Shown here: one piece after another, positions 1 to 7,301 of the stretch
How the letters are laid out: every line of letters begins with the position of its first letter
Numbering within the stretch: the stretch's first letter is position 1
Origin: an uncultured Chloroflexota bacterium
GTDB taxonomy: Bacteria; Chloroflexota; Anaerolineae; Anaerolineales; Anaerolineaceae
Assembly (NCBI GenBank): GCA_902774215.1
Contig: CACYHU010000054.1
Coordinates: 22,918 to 86,917 of the forward strand
DNA length: 64,000 nucleotides
Reading direction: 5' to 3'
Notes under the pieces: model-generated
Seen by the model: only the letters and a program-made list of their open reading frames with translations
Told to the model about the DNA's origin: nothing
Databases searched by the model: none
Made by a program: the position numbers and the translations under genes

Positions 1-591
1 GCTCCGGAAATCAATCCAATCGTTCCGTCAGGTAATGATCGTCTGAGTTTCTTTGCTCTGGGAGAACCGCAGCTGCCTGAAAAACTGCCTGCAACCGGAT
101 TCCCGACACATGGACAGCATAAACCCTCATCCATTCAGCCTGCGCATCTGGCTTATGAAGAGCTCAACGGGCTGCACATGGAGATCCCTGTCCTGAATAA
201 AGGTATGGATCTTGTACGCATCCCTCTGGATGACAACAATGAATGGGCGGTTGAATGGCTCAATGATAAAGCCGGCATTTTGAGCTACAGTAAAGTTCCG
301 GGAGAGGGGACATCGATCATCGCGGGACATAACCATCTTGACGAAATGAATGTCGGGCCGTTCCTGATGCTCTGGCAGCTGGAAAACAACGACCGCATCT
401 TTATCACTGATGACGATGGAGAGTTCCTGATGTACTCTGTTTATGCGAATGAGCTTATCAATCCGACAGACAGTGCACTGATCTATCAGAAAGCGATCCC
501 GGGATCTCTCGTCCTGCTGACCTGTGAGAATGAAATGCCGGAAGGCGGTTACGCGTATCGGCGCGCAGTATTTGCCGAACCGCTTCAGTAA
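1..591 (+). CDS. Sortase domain of a surface protein (5' truncated by window edge)
   Basis: The frame is open from base 1, so this is the C-terminal 196 residues of a longer protein. A linker carrying LPATGF (bases 85-102) leads into a sortase domain with the catalytic triad visible: His in GHNH (about residue 110), Cys in LLTCE (about 175) and Arg in AYRRA (187-188). Sortases are membrane or cell-surface cysteine transpeptidases that cleave LPxTG-like signals. The same arrangement, with LPAAGF before the domain, closes the protein at 34695-36914, so the two are paralogues. By that comparison the missing N-terminal part is probably a repetitive surface passenger, but it cannot be seen. Whether the enzyme acts on its own LPATGF or on other substrates is not known. 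Confidence 0.88.
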   Translation, partial: APEINPIVPSGNDRLSFFALGEPQLPEKLPATGFPTHGQHKPSSIQPAHLAYEELNGLHMEIPVLNKGMDLVRIPLDDNNEWAVEWLNDKAGILSYSKVPGEGTSIIAGHNHLDEMNVGPFLMLWQLENNDRIFITDDDGEFLMYSVYANELINPTDSALIYQKAIPGSLVLLTCENEMPEGGYAYRRAVFAEPLQ

Positions 592-620
592 TTTATCAAT
601 TCACTTAAGTAAACTAATTT

Positions 621-654
621 ACCCCGAAGTGTCCTTTTTTTGGAATTTCGGGGT
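621..654 (+). terminator. Stem-loop downstream of the sortase gene
   Basis: ACCCCGAA (621-628) pairs with TTCGGGGT (647-654). A second small TCC/GGA helix lies around a T7 loop. There is no T-run after the stem, so it may be a weak terminator or only a leader hairpin for the next gene. The rest of 592-770 shows nothing else clear. Confidence 0.4.
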
Positions 655-770
655 AATATTATTATGACAGGAGATAATGAGAAACCGGAAGTTCCGATTT
701 CCCGGATGCTTTTTCCCGGTTTTCCTCACATATCCCCTCTCAAAAAAAATATATCGAAAGAGAGACGATT

Positions 771-1058
771 ATGGCTGCCAAGAGTTTGCGAAACGAAAAA
801 ACAGATGCATTGTTTGATGTAATACTTTCCCTTGAGACCAGAGAAGAATGCTATGAGTTTTTTGAAGATCTCTGCACGGTCAAAGAACTCAGCGCCATGG
901 TCCAGCGTTATGAAGTTGCGTGCCTTCTGGATCAGGGAAAAACATTTTCTGTAATTTCTGAGGAAACAGGAGCCTCAACAGCTACCATCGCCCGGGTCAA
1001 TAAATGCCTGCAATACGGCGATGGTTATGCAAAGGCGATCCAGAGAAATAAAAACTGA
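771..1058 (+). CDS. YerC/YecD-family TrpR-like DNA-binding protein
   Basis: A 95-residue protein matching the YerC/YecD group of TrpR-related repressors, which are all-helical with a TrpR-type helix-turn-helix. The central TVKELSAMVQRYEVACLL segment and the following VISEETGASTATIARVNKCL helix-turn-helix are characteristic. The ATG at 771 is chosen because AGAGAGACG precedes it; a longer ORF in another frame starting at 640 has no such support. Family members are presumed transcriptional regulators; no ligand or target can be read from the sequence. It stands alone between a stem-loop and a strong terminator-like hairpin (1082-1150), so it is probably monocistronic. Confidence 0.88.
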   Translation: MAAKSLRNEKTDALFDVILSLETREECYEFFEDLCTVKELSAMVQRYEVACLLDQGKTFSVISEETGASTATIARVNKCLQYGDGYAKAIQRNKN

Positions 1059-1081
1059 CAGCTGCCGGCGGGCAATACATT

Positions 1082-1150
1082 GTCAGGAACCGGATGATTG
1101 AAACCGGATCATTGAAAGTCCGGCTGCAATCTTCCGGTTCCTGACTTTTT
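1082..1150 (+). terminator. Rho-independent terminator with large apical loop
   Basis: GTCAGGAACCGGA (1082-1094) pairs perfectly with TCCGGTTCCTGAC (1133-1145), followed by T5. The loop contains a 14-bp tandem direct repeat (CCGGATGATTGAAA, then CCGGATCATTGAAA) and a second small CCGGA/TCCGG helix. It ends the TrpR-like gene. Confidence 0.75.
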
Positions 1151-1212
1151 ATTGTATAATTAGTTTTATATAATTTTTGTTGGCATTAAACGATGCAGAA
1201 AGGATTTTAATC

Positions 1213-2001
1213 TTGGATCTTAAATTACAAAACAAAGTCGTCCTCGTCACCGGAGGTACCGGTGGTATTGGCACTGCCATCGTCAAAGGTTTCCTGGCTG
1301 AAGGAGCCAAAGTCGCTTTTTCATCCACCAGCCAGTCAAAAATTGATGCTCTGATTCCCACTCTCGGTGCAGCAGAAGGCCAGGTTGCCGGATTCGTTGC
1401 CGACATGAACAAAGAAGAAGACATCAGGAATTTCGTTGAAAATGCCAAAGCTCATTTTGGAACCATTGATGTAGTTGTCCCGAATGCAGGCTATGAAGGA
1501 AAAGCCCATCCGGTTCAGGATATGACACTGGAACTCTTCGAACAGACCTACATGCTGAATGTTTTCGCAGTCATGCTCACCATGAAGTATGCAGCCCCGA
1601 CACTGCTCGAAAAGAAATCCGGTTCTGTCGTCGTTGTCGCATCTGCTGCCGCTTATGAACCGACTGCCGGCAACAGCGCCTATGTTTCCTCAAAATATGC
1701 CGTTGCAGGCCTGACAAAATGCATCGCTCTGGAACTCGGTCCTGCCGGCATCCATGTGAACTATGTATGCCCGGGTCCTGTCGACACCCCGATGATGCTC
1801 CGCATCGAAAAAGATTTCTTCGGCGATACGATGACTCACGAAGAAGCCATGGCCATGCTGGCAGGCACCTATGCCATGGATAAGCGCTACGCAAAACCGG
1901 AAGAGGTTGCCAACGCAGTTCTATACCTAGCATCAGAAGTTTCTTCCCACACCGCCGGTATGGGTATGCATGTCGACTCCAAGGTTTCTGCCGCAAGCTA
2001 A
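1213..2001 (+). CDS. Short-chain dehydrogenase/reductase (SDR)
   Basis: A 262-residue classical SDR, a soluble NAD(P)(H)-dependent oxidoreductase of the FabG-like group. Seen: the cofactor motif TGGTGGIG near the N-terminus, NAG in VVPNAGYEG, catalytic Ser in VVVASAAAYE, YVSSK (the YxxxK motif), and PGPVDTPM after the active site. The start is a TTG at 1213 because AGAAAGGA sits about 8 bases upstream; the further in-frame TTG at 1177 lies inside AT-rich promoter-like sequence (TATAAT boxes near 1155 and 1169). The substrate is not predictable. A hairpin terminator follows, so it is probably a single-gene unit. Confidence 0.88.
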   Translation: MDLKLQNKVVLVTGGTGGIGTAIVKGFLAEGAKVAFSSTSQSKIDALIPTLGAAEGQVAGFVADMNKEEDIRNFVENAKAHFGTIDVVVPNAGYEGKAHPVQDMTLELFEQTYMLNVFAVMLTMKYAAPTLLEKKSGSVVVVASAAAYEPTAGNSAYVSSKYAVAGLTKCIALELGPAGIHVNYVCPGPVDTPMMLRIEKDFFGDTMTHEEAMAMLAGTYAMDKRYAKPEEVANAVLYLASEVSSHTAGMGMHVDSKVSAAS

Positions 2002-2020
2002 AACCATAGTGAAAAATTCG

Positions 2021-2071
2021 AACAAAGAGCTGTCACACATATCACGTTGGTGTAACTGCTCTTTGTTTTTA
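2021..2071 (+). terminator. Intrinsic terminator after the SDR gene
   Basis: AACAAAGAGC (2021-2030) pairs with GCTCTTTGTT (2058-2067) and runs into Ts. The loop holds a further CACA/GTGT helix. Confidence 0.75.
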
Positions 2072-2194
2072 CATAAAGAACTATCAATCCCGCAAATATA
2101 ATTCCACAAAACTTCCACTGATCCTCCATATTCTCTCCACCTTCATGCTCTATACTAAGAACAACAATAAAACATGAAAGGAGTTTTCAAAATC

Positions 2195-2947
2195 ATGAAA
2201 ACAAACAAAATCACAAAATCAATCATTGTCCTGCTGACAGTCCTTATCCTCGGCTCCCTGTCAGTCAGTGCCTATGCCAAAACAAATTCTGATAATGCGG
2301 CAGAAACGCTTGCCTTCAAACGCGGAGAAAGAAAGCATCATCAGAATGAGCATAAGAAAGATCGGTTTGAAGACTGGTTCGAACACCGCATCGAATCCCG
2401 TGAAAAAACTGTTGACTTCAGTCAGCTGCCTGATAATCCGACCGATGAAGAAATGTTTGAATTCTTCAAAAACAATTTCATGGGGAAAAATGAGTCACAG
2501 ACCGGCAGCGGCAGGCCAAACCGCTCAAAGAAAGATCACAGAAAAGCCGACTCCTTCGAAGACTGGTTTGAAGACCGCATCGATGCCAGAGAACACAGAG
2601 TCGACTTCAGCGAACTCCCGGAAGATCCGACTGATGAAGAGATCGTGGAATTTTTCAGAAAGAATTTCTTGGGAAAAGACAACACCGGGAATCTGAAAGA
2701 TCAAAAGAATGATTACAGCGGAAAGCCTTCATGCGGACACAAAAACAGACCGCCGCGCCCTGCAAAACCTGTGACCGATGACGCTGCGGAAACCGGAACT
2801 GTTTCTGAAAAACCTGTGGTCCCGGTGACCGACGAAAACCCGGCTGTCGAACAGCCCGTCGAAGAAGCTCCGGCAGAAGAAAAGCCTGTCGAAGAGGCTC
2901 CTGATAAAAATCAGCCAACAGAGGAAAACGTCAAGGATAAGGCATAA
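2195..2947 (+). CDS. Secreted protein with two charged repeats and a Pro/Glu-rich tail
   Basis: A 250-residue protein not assigned to a family. It begins with a Lys-rich N-terminus and a hydrophobic stretch ending SVSAYAK, a signal peptide with likely signal peptidase I cleavage. Two roughly 45-residue repeats follow, each with the pattern FEDWFE-RI-(S/A)RE-VDF-(Q/E)LP-(N/D)PTDEE-FF-(K/R)NF-GK. The C-terminal third is low-complexity (PVEEAPAEEKPVEEAP). The start at 2195 is chosen over 2174 because GAAAGGAG (2176-2183) lies 11 bases upstream of it, inside the longer ORF. The tail is typical of surface spacer regions, but no anchor motif is visible, so release from the cell is possible. Function unknown. 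Confidence 0.8.
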   Translation: MKTNKITKSIIVLLTVLILGSLSVSAYAKTNSDNAAETLAFKRGERKHHQNEHKKDRFEDWFEHRIESREKTVDFSQLPDNPTDEEMFEFFKNNFMGKNESQTGSGRPNRSKKDHRKADSFEDWFEDRIDAREHRVDFSELPEDPTDEEIVEFFRKNFLGKDNTGNLKDQKNDYSGKPSCGHKNRPPRPAKPVTDDAAETGTVSEKPVVPVTDENPAVEQPVEEAPAEEKPVEEAPDKNQPTEENVKDKA

Positions 2948-2976
2948 AAGCTATCGCCCGTTCCACATCCTTTCCT

Positions 2977-3023
2977 AAGAAGATCAACCCCGCCGGATGG
3001 ATGCCGGCGGGGTTGATCTTCTT
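2977..3023. terminator. Perfect 20-bp hairpin, probable terminator
   Basis: A perfect inverted repeat with 20-bp arms (2977-2996 and 3004-3023) and a 7-base loop. The outer part (AAGAAGATC / GATCTTCTT) supplies a T-rich end on both strands, so it could stop transcription in either direction. It follows the secreted repeat protein. The remaining sequence to 3246 holds only a degraded fragment (see findings) and the next promoter. Confidence 0.72.
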
Positions 3024-3188
3024 ATACATAAGACAGCTGCTCAGGATCAGACCGCTCACCACAGATGCCGGGTTCTTAAGTGCCGGATCCCGTATGCTCC
3101 GTTCTGAACAGATAACAAAGTGATGACCGGATGACGGCTTCACAGAAGAAAAGAAACCGTTCACCGTCAGGTATATATAGTTATAATT

Positions 3189-3219
3189 ATGACATCGCTA
3201 AAACAGATTTTGGTATAAT
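3189..3219 (+). promoter_or_regulatory. Probable promoter of the TetR-family gene
   Basis: TGGTATAAT (extended -10, TATAAT at 3214-3219) with a weak ATGACA -35 around 3189-3194. The ATG follows at 3247 with GAAGAAGGT as ribosome-binding site. Confidence 0.5.
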
Positions 3220-3246
3220 TACCGAAAACGGAAGAAGGTAAACAAA

Positions 3247-3792
3247 ATGGCCAACCACACTGAAAGGATCATAATGGAAACGTTCCGGCAGATGCTGGAA
3301 GAAATGCCATTTTATAAAATCAGTGTTTCCGCCCTTGTCAAACGCTGCAACATCAGCCCGAACACGTTTTATTATCATTATGAAGATATTTACGACCTGC
3401 TGGAAAAATGGCTTGCAAAATGGCTGGACCAGTTCAGTCCGCACGAGGACTGGCACAAAAACGCGAAAGAAGTCTTATATGCCTGCCAGGAAAATGAAAA
3501 ACTGGTTGAAAATGTAGTGAACTATCTCTCCAGGGAACAAATCGAGCAGACATTATTTCCTACAGATGACGATGATCTTTTTTATAACTTTGTAAAAAAA
3601 TCAGCAGGCGATCTCCAGATACCCGAAGAAAAAAAGCGGAATATCGCCGATTTCTGCCGCTATGCCGTGATCGGTTTTTTTCTGCGTTTTATCTGGAACC
3701 ACTCCACCGGAGATGTGGATTCCTTCATTGATGATCTGGACAGTTATATCCGCTGTTTTGTCAAAGCAGCCCTGGAAAAAGAGTCAAAATAA
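3247..3792 (+). CDS. TetR/AcrR-family transcriptional regulator
   Basis: A 181-residue protein with an N-terminal TetR helix-turn-helix: the pattern ISVSALVKRCNISPNTFYYHYEDIYDLLEK around residues 25-55 is diagnostic (recognition helix NTFYYHYED). The C-terminal helical ligand/dimer domain resembles the group whose members often carry a TetR_C_33-like tail, but no inducer can be inferred. It is a cytoplasmic DNA-binding dimer by family knowledge. No divergent partner gene lies beside it, so its target is unclear; DegV downstream has its own ribosome-binding site and is separated by a terminator. Confidence 0.85.
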   Translation: MANHTERIIMETFRQMLEEMPFYKISVSALVKRCNISPNTFYYHYEDIYDLLEKWLAKWLDQFSPHEDWHKNAKEVLYACQENEKLVENVVNYLSREQIEQTLFPTDDDDLFYNFVKKSAGDLQIPEEKKRNIADFCRYAVIGFFLRFIWNHSTGDVDSFIDDLDSYIRCFVKAALEKESK

Positions 3793-3810
3793 TTTTTTTG
3801 CGCAATTTTG

Positions 3811-3838
3811 AAAAACTCTCCTAAATCGGAGAGTTTTT
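3811..3838 (+). terminator. Intrinsic terminator after the TetR gene
   Basis: AAAAACTCTCC (3811-3821), loop TAAATC, GGAGAGTTTTT (3828-3838): an 11-bp perfect stem that ends in Ts. Confidence 0.85.
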
Positions 3839-3916
3839 ATATTTTAACAGGTGACTTTTTTGAAAAATAAATCTATCATTATAATGAAGAAGAATAAAAT
3901 AAACTGAGGTGCTCCT

Positions 3917-4744
3917 TTGGCAGTAAAAATAATATCCGACAGTACCTGTGATCTTTCTGAAGAACTGCTGAAAAAATATGATATCGCTATCGCCCCGCTG
4001 ACTGTGACACTTGGTGACCGCAGCGGTCATGACGGCATTGAAATCACGCCCGATGATATTTATAAATATGTGGAATCGTCCGGTGAATTACCCAAAACCA
4101 GTGCCGGCAGTGTTGGAGAGTATGCAAAAATTTTCAAAACCTGGCGGGATCAGGGATATGAAATTGTTCATTTTAACCTCAGCTCGAAATTTTCTGTTTC
4201 CTGGCAGAATGCCTGTACAGCTGCTGAAGAAATCGGCGGTATCCATGTAGTCGACTCAGAGAATCTGTCAACAGGACAGGGCCTTCTGGTATTGCAGGGT
4301 GCTGAAATGGCACAGCAGGGATCATCCGCTGCACAAATTGCTGAAAAATGCAGGAAACTCGCAAAACAGGCAGAGGCGAGCTTTGTGCTCAATACAACCG
4401 ATTATCTTTACAAGGGCGGCCGATGCTCAGCCATCGCAAATCTCAGTGCCAATCTTCTTCGCATCAAACCCTGCATCGAGGTTAAGAACGGGAGTATGCA
4501 TCCCGGGAAAAAATATCACTTTGCCATAGCCCACGCTATTCATTCCTATGTAGAGGACAGGCTGAAAGACCGGCAGGATATTGACATGAAACGGATATTC
4601 ATCACACATACCCGCATTGACGAACAAATCGTTGAAGATGTAAAGAATATGATCAGAGAGCATTGTCCGGATATGGGGGCCACGATCACGACCCATTGCG
4701 GTCCGAACACACTGGGAATATTGTTTATGCGAAAGGGAAACTAA
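3917..4744 (+). CDS. DegV-family fatty-acid-binding protein
   Basis: A 275-residue DegV protein. The N-terminal VKIISDSTCDLS with the conserved STCDL, the SSGELPKTSAGSVGEYAK segment (TSxxS pattern), and HFNLSSKFSVSWQNA are family signatures. DegV proteins bind a single fatty acyl chain; in Firmicutes some members (FakB) present fatty acids to the kinase FakA, but no FakA gene lies in this window, so that role is only a possibility. The start is a TTG at 3917 with GAGGTG 5 bases upstream. The gene appears monocistronic. Confidence 0.9.
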   Translation: MAVKIISDSTCDLSEELLKKYDIAIAPLTVTLGDRSGHDGIEITPDDIYKYVESSGELPKTSAGSVGEYAKIFKTWRDQGYEIVHFNLSSKFSVSWQNACTAAEEIGGIHVVDSENLSTGQGLLVLQGAEMAQQGSSAAQIAEKCRKLAKQAEASFVLNTTDYLYKGGRCSAIANLSANLLRIKPCIEVKNGSMHPGKKYHFAIAHAIHSYVEDRLKDRQDIDMKRIFITHTRIDEQIVEDVKNMIREHCPDMGATITTHCGPNTLGILFMRKGN

Positions 4745-4784
4745 ACGTCTGAAAGACATTTTCTACACATCAGCAGTATATCAA

Positions 4785-4815
4785 AAAAAGGAGCCCCGAA
4801 AAAGGGCTCTTTTCA
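4785..4815 (+). terminator. Intrinsic terminator after degV
   Basis: AAAGGAGCCC pairs with GGGCTCTTTT (one G-T wobble) around a short A-rich loop, ending in TTTT. Confidence 0.75.
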
Positions 4816-4883
4816 CAGATATTGTATTGTGCCGGCTTCGTTTTCCATATGAGTCAATGCAAACCTGAACAACAGCACCCGAT

Positions 4884-5267
4884 CTATTTCATACGCTCCC
4901 GTGCTTTGCGAAGGAGCTCTTCAGCCGCATCCAGTTTTGCTGCCTGGTCTTCATCAGACAATTCAACGTCTGTCTCTGCACCATTTTTCTCAGGCTCCTG
5001 ATCGGCCTCAGCGGCGCCATTTCCATTCACTTCCGCCCGGGCGCGCTCCATCAGACGATTCGCTTTTTCTGCTTTCGCTGATATGGCCTCGGTGTCCACA
5101 TTTTTTGCTCTCTTTTCATCAAGGATGTCGAGAAGATATCCAAGTGCCAGTCCGGCGACCATCCCGATTGAAAGTGTTGTGGAACGGGGAACTTTCAGAA
5201 CCATCGGGGCAAGATATCCCAATACGATCCCCGCAATACAGCACCATACCAGTTTTTTACTACCCAT
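4884..5267 (-). CDS. Small membrane protein with charged C-terminal helix
   Basis: A 127-residue protein with two predicted membrane segments in the first 50 residues (LVWCCIAGIVLGYLAPMVL and LSIGMVAGLALGYLLDIL) and a long, highly charged, probably coiled C-terminal tail (Glu/Ala/Lys-rich, ending RKARERMK). No family recognised. The start is supported by GAGGTG 7 bases upstream on the minus strand. It is transcribed away from the glycosyltransferase cluster. The opposite-strand frame over the same bases is only the untranslated 5' extension of the 5360 gene. Confidence 0.7.
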   Translation of the reverse strand: MGSKKLVWCCIAGIVLGYLAPMVLKVPRSTTLSIGMVAGLALGYLLDILDEKRAKNVDTEAISAKAEKANRLMERARAEVNGNGAAEADQEPEKNGAETDVELSDEDQAAKLDAAEELLRKARERMK

Positions 5268-5344
5268 TGTTCACCTCGAAAACTTTTTTCTACCATTGTA
5301 CCCCTTCCCCTGATAAGCAGAAAGGTTTACATGTAATAGTGATG

Positions 5345-5350
5345 TATAAT
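5345..5350 (+). promoter_or_regulatory. -10 box TATAAT just ahead of the glycosyltransferase gene
   Basis: A perfect TATAAT ends 9 bases before the ATG at 5360, so a transcript from it would begin at or within a few bases of that start codon (leaderless or near-leaderless). No good -35 lies at 16-18 bp; TTTACA at 5326-5331 is too close (13 bp). Confidence 0.45.
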
Positions 5351-5359
5351 AACTTTGTG

Positions 5360-7294
5360 ATGAAAAAACGCATTGTCTATCCGATTTTTACACTGATTCT
5401 GTTTCTGGCTGCAGGTTTACTCGCTATTAAAGATTACGGTCCTTCGGCTGATGAACATATTCAAATTGATTCCGGACATGTTATCTGGCGATATCTCTGT
5501 CTTAAATTCAATCAGAAGGTTCCCGAGCCATTAATTGATGTACCGGGTCTTCATGGTTTCAAAAACAGTTACTACGGACAGGCGGCTACCTTTCCCACAG
5601 TTCTTCTTGAAGCTTTCACCGGCTTCACCATGGACAGCAGCACGATCATCCGTATCCGCCATTACTGGAATTTCTTCTGCTATTTTGCCGGACTGACCTG
5701 TTTATCAATAGCGATAGCCCACATGACCGGAGATCCCCGTTGGAGCGCCCTCTGGCTGCTGCTGCAGATCCTGCTGCCGCGGATATTCGGAGACATCTTC
5801 TACAATGACCGCGATATCATGCTTATATCATGGATGATGATCTTCCTTGCCTCCTTCTATCTTTTCGCCAGACGACCGGGGTGGCTGACGATCCTTCTGA
5901 GTTCTGCAGCATTCGGCATGACGGTCAACACCCGGATATTCGGTCTCTCACTGCTGATTTTCCCGTTTCTTTATTTCATATTCTCTGACAAACGAAAGTA
6001 TATCCTGCTGTTCATTCCCGCGGCAGCCATATTCTGGTTCATTCTTTCCCCAATCGCCTGGGATGACCCGCTGCATACGCTTCCGAATGCCTTCAGACAT
6101 TTTGCCACACAGCAGCGATATATTGATACAGGGAATGAAGCAGAGCTGCTGTTTTTCGGAAAGCATATCAATGAAACACGTCTTCCCTGGTACTACATTC
6201 CATTATATATCATCGTAACAACACCGCTCATGACCCTGGTCCTGGCTTTATCCGGAATTATTTCCGCTGCAAAAGATTGTTCCACCCGAAAAATAAACAT
6301 GCGGACAATATTCTGCGTCGGTATGCTCATCATCCTTATCGTTGTACCGCTTGCCGGAATTGTCTTTCATTTGACGTTCTACAACGGATGGCGGCATTTT
6401 TATTTTTTATTTCTGCCTGTTACGTGGCTTGGTCTTGAAGGTTTTCAATTCATCTGGAATACCCGAAAAAAAATACTCAGGGGAGCTGCTGTTTTGCTTC
6501 TCTGTATCTCCTTTGTCCTGAGCGCCTCCTGGATCATTAAGGCCCATCCATACCAGATCATCTACCTCAGTCCGGTATTCAGAGAAAAATGGATCGGAAA
6601 ATTTGACCGTGATTATTGGATTCTCTCGACGACCGAATGCATGAAGTATCTTTTGGATAATATGCAGGAAAGATCACTCAATGTGATCGACAAACAGGCA
6701 CTTATGGAATACGTTATCATCGGTCTGAAGCCGGCAGAAAGGGAACGTTTTCACACAATGTACCATGGGCAGCAGCCGATCCCATATGAATTTCTCATTG
6801 CAAACTACAACGGCAGGCTCGGAAATGAAGCGCATTTTGACTATTATGTTCCCATCTATGCAGTCGAACGCGACGGGATAAAACTGGCTGAAGTTTTCCG
6901 CCGCAGCCATAATAATGAACTGGCTGCAGCCGATATTGTCGAATCTGCAGAGGCAACAGCAAACCCCGAAACTGCATCAGCTATTGCGGACAGTGATTAT
7001 CAGACAGCCTGGTACGGGAATGGTTCAAGTGAAATCATATTCCGCCTGAATGGAGAATATATACTGAACAGTCTGGAAATTTTTCCTGCGGTAAATGCCT
7101 CAGGCTTTCCGGATGCAAAGCTTTTTATTTCCCGGGACGGGGTCAGCTGGATCGAACTTCCGACCGAAAAAATCGGATCAAACGGGATCGTTTTTCCCTC
7201 ATCGCAGACTTCCTGGCTAAAACTTTCAAGCGATTCCGAATATCAGGGTATCAGAGACATCCTGTTTTACGGATCGTCAGCAAACAGGGACTGA
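5360..7294 (+). CDS. GT-C-type membrane glycosyltransferase with C-terminal discoidin-like domain
   Basis: A 644-residue polytopic protein, roughly 10-12 membrane segments in residues 1-400. The first extracytoplasmic loop has the acidic pair in YGPSADEHIQID, the position of the catalytic/metal Asp-Glu in GT-C enzymes (PMT/ArnT superfamily) that use polyprenyl-phosphate sugars. The last ~100 residues (DYQTAWYGNGSSEIIFRL through FISRDGVSWIELPTE) look like a discoidin/F5-8-type beta-sandwich, a plausible glycan-binding module outside the membrane. The start at 5360 (MKKRIVYP) is chosen from the TATAAT position; ATG 5342 is possible. First gene of a four-gene membrane-protein cluster. Acceptor unknown. 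Confidence 0.75.
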   Translation: MKKRIVYPIFTLILFLAAGLLAIKDYGPSADEHIQIDSGHVIWRYLCLKFNQKVPEPLIDVPGLHGFKNSYYGQAATFPTVLLEAFTGFTMDSSTIIRIRHYWNFFCYFAGLTCLSIAIAHMTGDPRWSALWLLLQILLPRIFGDIFYNDRDIMLISWMMIFLASFYLFARRPGWLTILLSSAAFGMTVNTRIFGLSLLIFPFLYFIFSDKRKYILLFIPAAAIFWFILSPIAWDDPLHTLPNAFRHFATQQRYIDTGNEAELLFFGKHINETRLPWYYIPLYIIVTTPLMTLVLALSGIISAAKDCSTRKINMRTIFCVGMLIILIVVPLAGIVFHLTFYNGWRHFYFLFLPVTWLGLEGFQFIWNTRKKILRGAAVLLLCISFVLSASWIIKAHPYQIIYLSPVFREKWIGKFDRDYWILSTTECMKYLLDNMQERSLNVIDKQALMEYVIIGLKPAERERFHTMYHGQQPIPYEFLIANYNGRLGNEAHFDYYVPIYAVERDGIKLAEVFRRSHNNELAAADIVESAEATANPETASAIADSDYQTAWYGNGSSEIIFRLNGEYILNSLEIFPAVNASGFPDAKLFISRDGVSWIELPTEKIGSNGIVFPSSQTSWLKLSSDSEYQGIRDILFYGSSANRD

Positions 7295-7301
7295 ACGGAT
7301 A

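Noticed and set aside
640..822. 60-codon frame ahead of the TrpR-like gene
   Set aside because: Starts inside a hairpin, overlaps the real gene in another frame, and has no family features.
4901..5359. Long N-terminal extension of the 5360 gene on the plus strand
   Set aside because: It runs antisense through the 4884-5267 membrane protein gene, has no membrane or signal character, and crosses the TATAAT box.
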